This document shows, one piece after another, positions 42,916-54,309 of a stretch of DNA of 64,000 nt. The position numbers and the translations under genes were made by a program. The stretch comes from Nipponacmea schrenckii (Eukaryota > Mollusca > Gastropoda > Lottiidae), in contig CM060202.1 of the NCBI GenBank assembly GCA_030562195.1, positions 310,001-374,000 of the forward strand. Reading direction: 5' to 3'. Under the pieces are notes generated by a model. The model saw nothing but the letters and a program-made list of their open reading frames with translations. It was not told the DNA's origin and made no database searches. Numbering within the stretch: position 1 is the first letter of the stretch; each line of letters begins with the position of its first letter.

Positions 42916-43596
42916 TTCGATAATTACATTCAGTCTGTTAAGTAATTGTTCGGGATCATCGGATAAAAAAGTTATTCCTTCGCCAGATACCAAATTATTG
43001 AAATCGTCTACTTCTTCTATGATAGGAATATTTTCACCATATTCATTCGATTCATCCACTTCATCCATGGCTCTGATGTGCAGCTCAACGTCTTTCAATC
43101 TATTTGTTATGGCTCCTGTTTTTTTAATAGCGTGAAGAATCAAATCATTGTATTCCCCAAGGGTAATGTCTCCGCCGTTCATCAAATCTATTAATCCTTT
43201 TGTTAGTTTATATATAAAGGGTTTGGTATCTATCTTGAATTGAGGGTAACGATGATCGAACAATGTTCTATAACTATTGAATAATAACCCATAATCATCT
43301 ACAACTGGTTTTATAGATTTGGGTAATGTTGCGTCAGGATTTGAAAAATAACGTTTTATATCATCAAGTGATTTTATGATAAATTCATTTGTATTTTCTA
43401 TAGCAGGAGGTGCAACATTTTCTATAGGAGGAACATTTTCTATTTGTTGTTGTGCTTGTTTTAATAAAGGACTAAATAAATTGGATAAACTCCATTCCCA
43501 TTTGCGATAATCTTCTATCTTAAATTTTAGAATTCATTTTTTTTTAGTTTTAATGTATTCTTTATTTCTTTTTATTATCATATTCCAATCAGTCAT
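42742..43596 (-). pseudogene. Coil-type late protein, Polinton H
   Basis: Starts TDWNMIIKRNKEYIKTK and has a variable middle (IENVPPIENVAPPAIENT). It includes FDHRYPQFKIDTKPFIYKLT, DLMNGGDITLGEYNDLI and SGEGITFLSDDPEQLLNRLN, and ends VIIEAMKHGHQSDSNEIHAI...KGIIEKDN. A frameshift near 43260. Conserved in all three copies; function unknown. Confidence 0.6.
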
Positions 43597-43639
43597 TTTT
43601 TAACTACAATTATTTGTACTAACTTTATGTCCTGCTTAC

Positions 43640-44250
43640 CATGCACAATGAATTGGAGTATTTGCGATAAGTCTTTATCGTTTTATTCAAACAAAATAAA
43701 ACAATTAGCGTTCTTTCTAATAAACATTCCATCCATTCCATAAAAGGATTGAGCTTGGTATATACAATGACAATTGTGATGTCTGCCTTTAGTAAAGAAA
43801 TCTTGTTTGGTTGGATAGGGCTACGCAGTCATCGAAAATAACCAGGTTTTCCCTATTCTTGTCGAAATTAGACACATCTAAATCATTCACATTTTTGGTG
43901 AGTAAGACTTGAATTTCGGTAAGAGTTAACGATGGGTTCTTTTCTTTTGTGAAATTATTTATGAATTCTTCAGGTGTGTTCTTATTTTGTAATTCTTCAT
44001 CGTTTTCGTAAATATTAAATATTTGCTGTACGTCATCTTTCGGTAAATATTGTAAATCTTTTAGAAATTGATAATATAATTGATCTGGAGTTGATGATGT
44101 ATAAATGTATAGGCAATCAAAATCTAATAAGTAGGGTTTTGTTAACATCTTAAATAAGAGGTGAGGTTTTCCTGACCCCGATTGACCAACGATACACATC
44201 AATATTAGATTTTGTGGAAACCTATCCGAATGTTTGAATTTTGTAGCCAT
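43640..44250 (-). pseudogene. FtsK/HerA-type packaging ATPase, Polinton H
   Basis: MATKFKHSDRFPQNLILMCI leads into GQSGSGKPHLLFKML: Walker A with Pro where copy I has Thr (GKT). LVIFDDCVAL is the Walker B (hydrophobic-IFDD). The C-terminal part (NANCFILFE...) is broken by stops near 43790. A genuine family member with an inactivated P-loop. Confidence 0.8.
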
Positions 44251-44418
44251 TTTTTAATTGAGGATTCAATACAATACCGTCTCCTTTGTATTTCGAAAGA
44301 TACAAACCAGTTGAAATTGGTGTGGATTTAATACAATACTTTATTTATGATATTTTGAAAGATACAAACCATCACCACTGCGAATATAGGAAAATTAAAA
44401 AAAATCCAAATAATTAAA

Positions 44419-45479
44419 CTATGGTTCATTTCCAAATAATTCGCTCATTAGTTTGTAGTTTCTATACAACTCAATAAAGTCCTTGATACTTGGTCAATTT
44501 TTAACGGGAGGTTAGGATACGAATCGGAATTTAATCTTAATCTTAAGACTTGAACCCTTTTTATTTTAGGATCTCCAAAATTGTCACCGGTTACTTTAAT
44601 AAGGTTGTTGTTGTTCGTTTGTGAATCTGGGAGATTATTGAAACCACGTATTAAATATCTCGCTGGTTTTGTGGTATTCGTCACTTGCCACGTGAAATTC
44701 TACCCTGTGATAGTTAAGGATCCAATTGTATTTCTTCTTAAAAATGCTATATCGTTATCTTTTTTCAAACTACTAAGAAGTCTCGTTGGAGTTAATACTG
44801 GCAAGTATAATTGAATGTCGGTTATTTGTAATTTAGTATTTGAATTGTTTTCTCCAAAAGATATTCTATCGTTATTTATTAATCTTTGAAGATGGAATTT
44901 GAAGGGTAGATCAATATAAACCTTTCTGTGCTCAAGTAATCCAAAGAGGGGATAAAAATTCCAGTTGATGTATCCACCATGGCTAGTTCTGTCAAAAGGT
45001 TTATTGTAAAATACCACGCTCTTTTCATAACCTTCATTATATTGAAATTTTGTGATATTGATCAAATTGTTAACAGTAGTTGTAACTGCCACCAGGTTGT
45101 CGTCCGTTAGTTTTGCTTGTTGGGATTGTATTTCCCAAACTCCCGTGTCTGGTATCCAACCCGATGCTGTGGTATAATCTTTTGGAAAAACTACATAGTG
45201 TCAAATTCACCTGGGTGTTTGATTGTTTCAATTATATTTGAACCGGCTTCTTAAACCATTTCCCTGAATAAAGAGGGGAAAAAAATGTTCTCTAATGAGT
45301 TCCGTCCTTAATTTTGAAATCACAGCGGAAGTAAGCGTTGGAAAGAAGTAGCCAATTGGACAACGAATTGATTTCAAATGTTACCCTTCCCCTATCGTTT
45401 ATCTGAGCTTTGGAGATATAATGATGTAATCTTCTTTTTTCTTATTAAATGAATATTTTATCGGATCTAGTTTTGCCAT
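44419..45479 (-). pseudogene. Major capsid protein, Polinton H
   Basis: ATG at 45479. The most readable stretch is KSVVFYNKPFDRTSHGGYIN, WNFYPLFGLLEHRKVYIDLP and FGENNSNTKLQITDIQLYLP, then KPARYLIRGFNNLP and GDNFGDPKIKRVQV, ending LYRNYKLMSELFGNEP. This is typical of the Polinton hexon-like capsid. Frameshifts near 45200 and 44690. Confidence 0.75.
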
Positions 45480-45485
45480 TTTTAT

Positions 45486-45740
45486 TAACAGGATTTAGAC
45501 CTTATCCCAACACTTTGAATACTTCACCTTCATGTTTTTGTCTTCCTTTTTGTCTTAACTCGTTTTTTGCTGGACAGATTTAGATATGGCACTCGCAGCC
45601 TGTCTAACATTTGGCCCTCAAGGATATAAGGTCTTTGTTCCTGGTTAGGAAGGATGAAACCTTTGGTATAAGGGACATCAATCCAGATAAGAAACCTTCG
45701 CCGGTTACTTTTCCTTTTCTCGCTTTGAAATCAACCCCAT
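45486..45740 (-). pseudogene. Small late virion-type protein, Polinton H
   Basis: ATG 45740 (M-GLIS...), counterpart of 30267-30535, with degraded KQKNELRQ-like text and the FKVLG motif before MCP. Frameshifted. Confidence 0.4.
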
Positions 45741-45839
45741 ATTTTTAATACAGAAGATTTGATAAAAAAAAACAACAAAAGAATTTTTATTACAAGTATA
45801 AATACATTCTAACAAACAGACGTTACAAACATGTTCTTT

Positions 45840-46095
45840 CCAATTGCGCATGATCGAAAAGCGTACTATAATACGCCTCGTGTCGGAAGGTAATTGATCG
45901 ATCAAACACATGTATATACATAAATTTTATCATAGAAACACATTATAAATAGTTTTCTCAAATGCGCATGATCGAACAGCGTACTATAAGTACGTCTCGT
46001 TAATTGTGAAAGTTGTTATTTGGTTGCTATTCATCTGCGAATGTGATGACGGATGTTGTAGTTCTATCCAACTGCGCATGATCGAAAAGTGTTGG
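45840..46095 (-). promoter_or_regulatory. Late-gene upstream motif array, Polinton H
   Basis: TGCGCATGATCGAA occurs at 45847, 45965 and 46075, alternating with GTACTATAAGTACG-like palindromes. It mirrors the arrays of copies I and C. Confidence 0.55.
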
Positions 46096-46105
46096 AAGAT
46101 AATTG

Positions 46106-46196
46106 ACATAAGTAATATTAGAGCTGACAGATATCCGACAACCCTCCGCTTCGCTCCGCTCTGCTCCGAGCTACCGGATATCTATAAGCTCTAAGA
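46106..46196. repeat. Imperfect hairpin with GC-rich loop between H and C
   Basis: TTAGAGCTGACAGATATCCG faces CGGATATCTATAAGCTCTAA around a loop rich in TCCGCTTCGCTCCGCTCTGC. Arms ~20 nt, two mismatches. It is the GC-richest patch locally and lies between the two divergent late regions. Confidence 0.65.
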
Positions 46197-46199
46197 CTA

Positions 46200-46880
46200 C
46201 TATTTGCCCACCCGCCCTCCCTTTTATTAAAATACATCACCAAATTGTCTTTAATAAACATTCGCTTTAAACTTCATGATATATTATGAACAAATTCGTC
46301 TGTTACATTATTGTTTAATAAATATTCTCTTTAACAATAAACATTCTAGAATATTCTTGAACTTTATTTACTGCGTCGTTCACACCTGTTACTTGCCAAC
46401 TCATTTTGAAGCCGGTCTGGTTAATGTGACAGTTTAGTTTCTGTTTTACTCTAGGTTTAATATTCTTTGGACAAGAGATTAACAGAATTATATTTGATTA
46501 TTATCCAATTTGGGTATGTAATATCTATATCTAATATTAACAGTTTAATTATATCAAAATTTCATAAGTTTGTCAATTCTCAAATAAGAACAAATGGTTT
46601 TAGAAATCGGACAATGTTTCAAAATAATTCTGAAGAAGTAACGTTTTGAAAACTAATGTGATTTGAAAATATTTGTTAACCTTATTCAAAACAGTTCTAA
46701 GATTCTGTTTAGAAAGGTGAGTGTGTAAAATATTTAATAATAAATTCTCCATTTTATGTTTCAGTTTACGTGGCAAACATTCACAGATGTCTCAATCAAT
46801 AATACAATATAATGGTACACGATCAATACCTGTGAAACTTCCTACCTGCGCAGTTATACCTAACAACATAACAACAGTTG
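46200..46880 (+). other. Left part of Polinton copy C, non-late region
   Basis: AT-rich. 46467-46649 has a short frame (DKRLTELYLIIIQFGY...) and 46755-46790 (TTTCAG, then GTGGCAAACATTCACA) parallels 29770-29800 of copy I, so homology with I starts here. No clear terminal repeat is visible. Confidence 0.4.
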
Positions 46881-46904
46881 GTAACTAGCGAGACTAATAG
46901 ACGT

Positions 46905-47045
46905 TTTTCGATCATGCGCAGTTGAATAGAACAACAATATCCGCAAATGACATATCCTGTCATGCGCAGATGAATAGCAACCAAATAACAATATTCGTAA
47001 CTAACGACCCCTACTAGTAGTACGCTTTTCGATCATGCGCAGTTG
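46905..47045 (+). promoter_or_regulatory. Late-gene upstream motif array, Polinton C
   Basis: GATCATGCGCAGTTGA at 46911 and 47031 with CATGCGCAGATGAATAGCAA between; same motif set as copies I and H. Confidence 0.55.
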
Positions 47046-47200
47046 AGAAAACTATTATTATATATGATAATGTGTTTGTAAATAGAGTATTGATTATGAA
47101 AACCAAATGTATTTATACTTGTAATATTATTATTATAAATTGATTTTGTAATAAAATTCTTTTGTTGTATTTCTTTTATCAAATCGACTATATTAAAAAT

Positions 47201-47440
47201 ATGGGATTGATTTTAAAGCATGAAAAGTAAAAGTTCAATTACACCGGCGATGGTTTCTTCTCTGGATTGATGTCCCTTTGTAACTAAAAACAAAGACCTT
47301 ATATCCTCGGGGGCAAAAGCGATCTAAATCTGTCCAACAAAAAAATGAATTAGATGAGTTGCGTAAAATAAGAGAACTCAGGCATAATGCGTAACACGGA
47401 AAAGGATTTAAGGTGTTGGGATACGGCCTAAATCCTGTTA
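47201..47440 (+). pseudogene. Small late virion-type protein, Polinton C
   Basis: MGLILKHEK, then KSVQQKNELDELRKIRELRH and GKGFKVLGYGLNPV in shifted frames; counterpart of the copy I and H genes. Confidence 0.5.
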
Positions 47441-47447
47441 TGTTAAA

Positions 47448-48575
47448 ATGGCAAAACTTGACCCGATCTTTCAACTTTATGAACCAATAGAATATACATT
47501 CAATAATAAAAAGAAGACTACATCGTTATATCTCCAACTGTTGGGTCCAAATCTCAGATTAATGACGGAGGTAGGGTAACATTTGAAATCAATTCGTTGT
47601 CCAATTGGTTACTTCTTTCCGACGCTTACTTCCGCTGTGATTTCAAAATCAAAGATGGAGCCCCCAACCAAAATAGATTTCCACAACAGAAGGTAACATT
47701 AGAAAACAATTTCTTCCCCTCTTTATTCAGTGAAATGGTTTTAGAAGTCGGTTCGAATATAATTGAAACAATCAAACACCCAGGTGAGTTTGACACTATG
47801 CTTCTTTTCCAACAAAAATTATACAACGGCATCGGGTTGGATACCAGACACGGGAGATGGGCAAATACAATCTCAACAAGCAAATTTACAAGCGAACGAC
47901 AACCTGATGGCAATTAGAACTACTGTTAACAATTTGATCAATATCACAAAATTTCAAAATAATGAAGGTTATAAACAGAGGGTTGTTTTTTTAACAATTA
48001 ACCTGTTGATATAAATAGCTGGGGTTCGTATATAAACTGGAATTTATATCCCCTCTTTGAATTACTTGAGCACAGAAATGTTTGCATTGGTCTACCTTTC
48101 AAAATCCATCTCCAAATATTAATAAATAACGATAGAATATTTTTTGGAGAAAACAATTCAAATGTTAAATTAGAAATAACCGACATTCAATTATACGTGC
48201 CAGTAATAACCCCAACAATTGAGGTAGAAACGAGACTTCTTAGTAAACTTAGTACTTTGAAAAAAGATATCGATATAGCATTTTTAAGAAGAAATACGAT
48301 TGAATCGATAACCATCGCAAATGACAGTACCACAAACCAGCAAGATATTTAATACTTGGTTTCAAAAATCTTCCAGATTCACAAACGAACAACAACCTTT
48401 TTTTAAGTAACTGGTGACAACTTTGGAGATCCTAAAATAAAAAGGGTTTAAGGCAGATTAAACAATGAAAATTATCCCAATCAACCTTTGAAAATTGACT
48501 CAGATATAAAGGATTATAATGAGTTGTATAGAAACTATAAGCTTATGAGTGAACTGTTTGGAAATATACCACAGT
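47448..48575 (+). pseudogene. Major capsid protein, Polinton C
   Basis: MAKLDPIFQLYEPIEYTFNN, SNWLLLSDAYFRCDFKIKDG, VTLENNFFPSLFSEMVLEVG, IETIKHPGEFDTML, WIPDTGDGQIQSQQANLQAN, and the terminal NYKLMSELFGNIPQFK. The intermediate quality of this copy helps align H and I. Several frameshifts. Confidence 0.75.
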
Positions 48576-48639
48576 TTAAACAGCCTAGGCTGCAAAAGTT
48601 GCAACTTTGTCTCAACTTCTCAAGACCTTCTGTAGTGGC

Positions 48640-49500
48640 GACGTTTCTAATGAATCCTAGAAAGAAACGCAACCAAGAAACCAGTAAAAGAAGGTTTGTC
48701 TAAGTTAATTGATCAAATCGATACGGGTGAAACTGAGATTCAAAAAGAAGGAGAGGGATTAATACTTAAACACATTCGCAGTGGTGATGGTTTATTTCTT
48801 TCAAAATATAAAGGAGGATGTATTGTATTAAATCCTCATTAAAAAATGGCTGCAAAATTTAAACATTCAGATAGGTTTCCGCAAAATCCAATTCAGGAAA
48901 AACTCACCTCTTATTATTAGATTTTAATTCCCTTTTCATTTATACATCAACTCCATATCAATTATATTATCAATTTCTGAAAGAATATTTACAAAAAGAT
49001 GACATACAGCAACTATTTCGAATTTATGAAAACGACGAAGATCTACAAAATAACAAAACACCTGAAGAATTTATAAATTATTGTATCAAAGAAAACAACC
49101 CATCATTAACACCTACTGATGTGACTGATTTAGATTTTGTCTAATATCGATAAGAAAAGGAAAAACCTGATCATCACCACGATTTCGTGGCACAATCAAA
49201 CCAAACAGTTCAACAAGTTTCTTTACTAAAGGAAGACATCACAATTGTCATAGTATATACCAATCACAATTATTTGATGGAATGGACGGAATGTTTATTA
49301 GAAAGAACGCTAATTGTTTTATTTTGTTTGAATTAAACGATAAAGATCAATCTCAAATACTCCAATCAATAATTCATGGTATGGAGAAAGATGAATTTAA
49401 AAAACTTTGTAGAAGACAATGGAACAATCCTGACGATCATGGATATATGCATTGTAAATGCAAGAAAACCAGCTGGAAAAAAAGTTATGACAAATGTTTG
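48640..49500 (+). pseudogene. Minor protein tail and packaging ATPase, Polinton C
   Basis: 48640-48840 keeps only the minor-protein C terminus (LSKLIDQIDTGETEIQ...SGDGLFLSKYKGG). From ATG 48846 the ATPase reads AAKFKHSDRFPQNP, but Walker A is deleted. Text resumes TPDQLYYQF-like and ENDEDLQNNKTPEEF. 49282-49503 is the clean C-terminal part (MDGMFIRKNANCFILFELND, HGYMHCKC). Confidence 0.6.
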
Positions 49501-49510
49501 TAATTAAAAA

Positions 49511-50322
49511 ATGACTGATTGGAATAAAATATTAAAGAGAAATAAAGAATACATTAAAACTAAAGATAAAATATTAAAGAGAAATAAAGAATACATTAAA
49601 ACTAAAGATAAAATAAAATCTAAAATTGAAGATAGAAGATTATCGCAAATGGGAATGGTGGAGAGTTTATCAAATTTATTTAAGCCTCTATTAAAACAAC
49701 AAGAAAATGTCTCTGCTATAGAAAATGTCCCAGAAAATGAATTTATTATAAAATCACTTGATGATATAAAACGATATTTTTCAAATCCCAACCCAACTTT
49801 AGCAAAGTCTATTAAACCAGTTGTGGATGATTTTGGGTTATTAAGCAATATTGTTCGATCATCGTTACCCTCAATTCAAGATAGATACAAAACCCTTTAT
49901 ATATAAATTAACACATGCATTAATTGATTTGATTAACGGAGGAGACATTGCCATTGGGGAATACAATGATTTGATAGGATATTTAAAACTTCTTCACGCT
50001 ATTAAAAAAACAGGAGCTCTAACAACTAGATTGAAAGAAGTAGACCCACATATCAGAGCCATGAATGAAGATGGTGAATTGGATGAATATTGGGAAGAAA
50101 ATCCAATCGTAGAAGAAATTCAATAATTTGATATCTGGAGAAGGAATAACTTTTTTATCAGATGATCCCGAACAATTACTTTACAGACTTAATGTAATTA
50201 TTGAAGCAATGAAACATGGTCACCAATCTGATTCAAATGAAATCCACGCTAGTTTAAAAAGATTATTAGAAAAGGGAATTATAAATAAAGACGATTATAT
50301 ACATGTTATAAAAAATGGATGA
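49511..50322 (+). pseudogene. Coil-type late protein, Polinton C
   Basis: MTDWNKILKRNKEYIKTKDK, where the unit ILKRNKEYIKTKDK is perfectly duplicated (42 bp). Then NVSAIENVPENEFIIKSLDD, FDHRYPQFKIDTKPFIYKLT, INGGDIAIGEYNDLIGYLKL, and SGEGITFLSDDPEQLLYRLN to its end. A frameshift at ~49880 and a stop at 50126 split it. Confidence 0.6.
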
Positions 50323-50534
50323 GGAATTTTTCATTATAACATCTTAGTCCTCGAAAATAAGATTAACCCTAGATTATGAATGTGAACTCGATCCAAAGAA
50401 AAACTATAACTTAGGACTTAAATACTTTTCAGTTTAGAATTCAATAAGAAATGTGAGTGTACAGAATAACCAATTGAAAATGTCTAAAGACAATGGAAAA
50501 ACATTTAAATTATTAACATTATTACCAGGAAGTT

Positions 50535-51002
50535 ATGAATATGTTTCCATCAACGAATTTATATCTCGAAGGTAATTTAAATCTGAACAAAATAAAACTA
50601 AATTTAAAAGACAAACATCAAGTAGATTTCAATGTAGAAAACTCAATAAATGAATTATTAGGTTTTGAAAAGAAATTGTATACCAAATCTACACTTGCTC
50701 CTTATAAATCAAATATTGAAAACGACATTGATATCATCAATGTTCATTGTAATTTGGTTAATGGTGGATTTTTCAATAGAAACAAACAACAAATCATTTT
50801 CAGAATTCCAACGTTTACAGTTCCAATCGGTTATGGAATAGTAGAAAATCCGTTTCAAACAACATATCTTCCAATAAATACCACAGGTATTAAAGATATC
50901 AATTTAGATATAAAAGACGGACATGTAAGATATTTAGATTTTGGTGAGGAAGAAATATGTAATCAATGGTATGTTTCCTCATCTTCATCTAAAATCATAT
51001 AA
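50535..51002 (+). CDS. Penton-like minor capsid protein, Polinton C
   Basis: The best-preserved copy: MNMFPSTNLYLEGNLNLNKI, VENSINELLGFEKKLYTKST, LAPYKSNIENDIDIINVHCN, GGFFNRNKQQIIFRIPTFTV, PFQTTYLPINTTGIKDINLD and RYLDFGEEEICN. Compared with other Polintons this is the conserved protein immediately before the convergent PolB. Its last codons run into the opposite-strand PolB end. The N terminus may start upstream (50390) in a broken frame. Confidence 0.6.
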   Translation: MNMFPSTNLYLEGNLNLNKIKLNLKDKHQVDFNVENSINELLGFEKKLYTKSTLAPYKSNIENDIDIINVHCNLVNGGFFNRNKQQIIFRIPTFTVPIGYGIVENPFQTTYLPINTTGIKDINLDIKDGHVRYLDFGEEEICNQWYVSSSSSKII

Positions 51003-52212
51003 TCGTAATCGTCGAATTCGTAATTTACAACCATATTAACTTCATCTTTATTTTATTATAAGGATACATAATTCCATTTCTATTTGGTGGTTTTCGTTTA
51101 ATCAAATTCAAATTATGTTTGAATACTTTCTTTTGTTTATCTTCGGAATTACCACACCATCTGTAAAACTTTTTTTCCAAGGTTTATCGAATTCCTTTTC
51201 AATATCTTTTCCATTGGCTAATTTAAGATAATCTTCCACACTAAACTTTGATTTTGTATATCCTTTATATGTTTTCTTTTCCACTAATTCTCCGTTAGAA
51301 GTTAGGATGATATTGTATTTTACTTTTGGAGCTTAATATAAACCAAATATAATACCACCATCTCCATAATCATTCTTCCCTTTTTCCATATTCCGTTTCA
51401 GAAGTAATCCACCTTTATCCAATTTATCCCAATTCCTATCTGATATGTATAAGCTATCGGTATCAGTATAATTTATTTCTGGCTTTCTAAAACCGTCAAT
51501 AACATGAATAAAATTATTCATTATTCGTTTGCTATGTGCTAAGATGAATGAACCCAAATGAATCGGAGTTAATCTTGTTGTTTTGTTGGTTTCATAATTT
51601 CAGGTTGTTTTTTTCTTTTTCCACTATATATTGTTGTTCATTTACTTTTTCATAACTTTTTATATTTGAATCAAATTTGCTTTAAGAGTTTCTTCAGACC
51701 ACAAATGAAATTCTGCATTTCTATCTTTCTGAACAGTTTTACCGTATAAAGAATTACCCAGTAATTTCATACAATCACTGCCAACTAAATTTCCCTGTTG
51801 TTTATATTTGTTTCTTTCTTCCTTTAAAGTTAAAACATAGTCTTTAAAAGGAGGTGTTTTGAAATTTTCTTCATAGACTATCCCATCTAATATTTTGATA
51901 ACTTTTCCACCAGCTCGAACAATTTCCTGTATGTCAACAGAAGTGAGAATGTCATTACAAAAACCATTTCTAAATCTTATCACTAGATTTTGTTAGGGGT
52001 TTATCATCCTCTATAACAGTGTAAGTTATTTTGTCTTTGGCTGGTATTGGTTGAAAAAACATATTTTTTGGATATTCAAACCAAACCGATAAAATAGCAC
52101 ACCTTGGTCTAAATTGTTGTTTATTGAAATTCTTCCTTTTCATAATCTTTAAAAGCTCTTGCTGATTCAGCTTTTGGGTATAGACCATCACACATAGCAG
52201 AAGCATACATCC
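51003..52212 (-). pseudogene. DNA polymerase B, C-terminal half, Polinton C
   Basis: Begins within motif A (MYASAMCDGLYPKAESARAF), then GFCNDILTSVDIQEIVRAGG and GSDCMKLLGNSLYGKTVQKD (motif B intact). FILAHSKRIMNNFIHVIDGF and INYTDTDSLYISDRNWDKLD (motif C intact) follow, then the FTDGVV...KKVFKHNLN tail and an acidic end. The N-terminal half is absent: at 52212 Polinton homology stops abruptly. Confidence 0.8.
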
Positions 52213-53100
52213 GAGGTCAAAGGTAACCAAAGTATCAAATGGTAGCCCATTTCAAGAACCTTTGACCTTGTAAAGGTCAGGGCCACCAAAGGTCAGGTTC
52301 ACGAGAAATAATCCTTTCGATTATGAAAAAATTCAAGTGGAAGTTGCAAAAAAACCCAAATCGAAATTCAAAATTCGGCTTCCCATCAGTTTTCCGCAAT
52401 CGTATGTACTTTCAAGGTGCCTCATTTTAAGTTTTACAAAAAGTGACGGCCAAAGTACCACTTCGGGTCTGGATTTTTCTTTTTTTTTTGTCTTCTCATT
52501 TCATTTAAAATGACATAAATTTTGTTGTGATACATCAATTACAGCGCATGTTGGTTAACCGGAAGTTTAAAATTTTTACGTTTAAACCGGAAGTGAAGCA
52601 AAAGTTTTAACTGCGCCATTGTTTTCAAATTGTTAACATGTCTTTGCACCCAAATTTCCATTTTTTAAATAGCAAAGTTGCAAAAATAGTGTCAAATACG
52701 TCAAAAAAAAATGTGTGCTATGAACTTTCGAATTTTGAAATGTTTAAAAAATGAAAATTCGCAGAAAATCGACCTACAAATGTGACTTTTAGAGCCAATT
52801 TTCAACTTTATGCACATACTCTACTGTGCAAATACCGGCTTTGAAAAAACGTTCCAATTTATATTCATTAACGACATTTCCAACACACAAGGTCTAGAGT
52901 ATAAGAAATGTTGCAACAGCTAACAAAGCCTAGAATATGGAACCTGTGGCAAAATAGAAAAAAAAAGACATTTCGAAAACAAGCTGGGACTTTGCTACAA
53001 CTAGAGCCATGTGTAGTACGAGTGTGACTTTGCTAATGTGGCAAATTGCCAGAGATGGTGAAAATCAACCATGTAGGCTTAATATGCAGCTGTTGGATAC
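52213..53100. other. Non-coding stretch of unknown origin
   Basis: Starts with several AAGGTCA/TGACCTT-type hexamers (52213-52300), including CAAAGGTCAGG and TTTGACCTTG. The rest lacks coding signal. It may be an unidentified mobile element abutting the broken PolB. Confidence 0.4.
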
Positions 53101-53112
53101 CTTCCGTTTCTT

Positions 53113-53760
53113 TCATTCATCAGTACCATAAACACCTATCATAGATGTCTTCATCACATGGTATGCCCTTTTCCGTGTAACCTGATCGTTGTCAATAAAT
53201 GTCTCGTAATCGTGAACTTTGTAAATGTCTGGAACAGAAAACCTGATGATTTGCCGAGCAGATGGAACATGTTGGTTTCTAGTAGGTCGGATAATATGAT
53301 TATCCCAGAGGTGAGCAACAGAATCTAAACCATCCTGAAATAAAGTCATGTCATTCACTATCACGTGTTACTCCGTATGGGCAGGAATCGAGAATTACGC
53401 ATATTTATACAGTTATTGCGGTCAGTTGCACAGGACACCATTCACAGCATTAAACTATACACAATATTCAATAATGCACTTAGCTGAGTCACTATTAAAT
53501 GGATTACCTCTAAGGGCACTGATATGTGATCAGATGAACTTACTTGAAAAAGAGACAAAAAGGAGAAGATAATCCAATTCCAAAACTCCACCATCAAAGA
53601 TGCCATTAACTTTGATATGGTCAAAAATTGCTCTCTGTACCTCTATCATCTTTAACAATTCTAGGACATCCAATTTTCTCTACGGCTTTTAGATAATATT
53701 ATCCAATTAATCTTTGATCACTGCTTGATGAATCATTAAGCCATTGATTCCGTCGATGTA
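53113..53760 (-). pseudogene. rve-type integrase-core gene remnant
   Basis: 53630-53760 reads HKMIHRRNQWL and KAVEKIGCPRIVKDDRGTES, a DDE-type second Asp block (IVxxDxGTEN). After acceptor TTTATTTCAG at ~53337, DGLDSVAHLWDNHIIRPTRN then QHVPSARQIIRFSVPDIYKV matches the C-terminal WNxHxIRPxRN...GRP...YxxPxxY signature of metazoan integrase-core-domain genes. The middle (53350-53620) is intronic or lost. Confidence 0.5.
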
Positions 53761-53889
53761 TCATTTTATGCATATTCCAAATGGTTTTTATAGGAGTCAA
53801 ATTGTGATATACTGGTCCCCTGCGTTAGTCTACGCTGCTGTCTCAGAAAAAAAAACCCTTCTGGATCTAGAATATTAATTAATACGTCA

Positions 53890-54045
53890 ATGACGTATAT
53901 GAAGAGATTGACAAACAGAAATATGTTTTGTTGGTATTGTTGGATTGCTGCTTTTGATACTGGTTTAGGGGACTCTGCTTTCAACTGGTATAAATCGTAT
54001 CTAACTGACAGAAAACAAAAAGTACTTATCAATGGTGAATGCTCA
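53890..54045 (+). pseudogene. Non-LTR RT, upstream piece
   Basis: GLGDSAFNWYKSYLTDRKQK and VLINGECS is the region preceding motif C of CR1/jockey-type RTs. It stops at the CTCA where the LTR element is inserted and resumes at 60248. Confidence 0.65.
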
Positions 54046-54309
54046 TGTTACCACCGGTAATACGGTCTATTACCAATGGGGCATAGGCCTACATTTATTG
54101 AGGCTGGAAGTCCATGGCTATTATGGCGTTATTTGATTATTAAGTCATTGTACTGTTGAGCTGTGTGCAAATCACTTCCGCCCAACTCGAAAATAAAGAC
54201 TGTTCGCCTACAACATTCTCTTCAGGTACGGTAGTCAGGTTGAACCCACCTTGGGGAGATGTCAAGTCAGTCAGCCGTGTAATGTGCCACTAGCCAAGGG
54301 GTGGTGACA
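54046..54309 (+). repeat. 5' LTR
   Basis: TGTTACCACCGGTAATACGG ... GCCAAGGGGTGGTGACA. Contains AATAAAG near the middle (polyadenylation signal). It matches the 3' LTR with a few substitutions and lacks a ~10-bp TTCTTTTATT segment present in the 3' LTR. Confidence 0.9.

Noticed and set aside
53766..54032. 88-codon minus ORF
   Set aside because: It is antisense to a recognisable RT fragment on the plus strand (WYKSYLTDRKQ).
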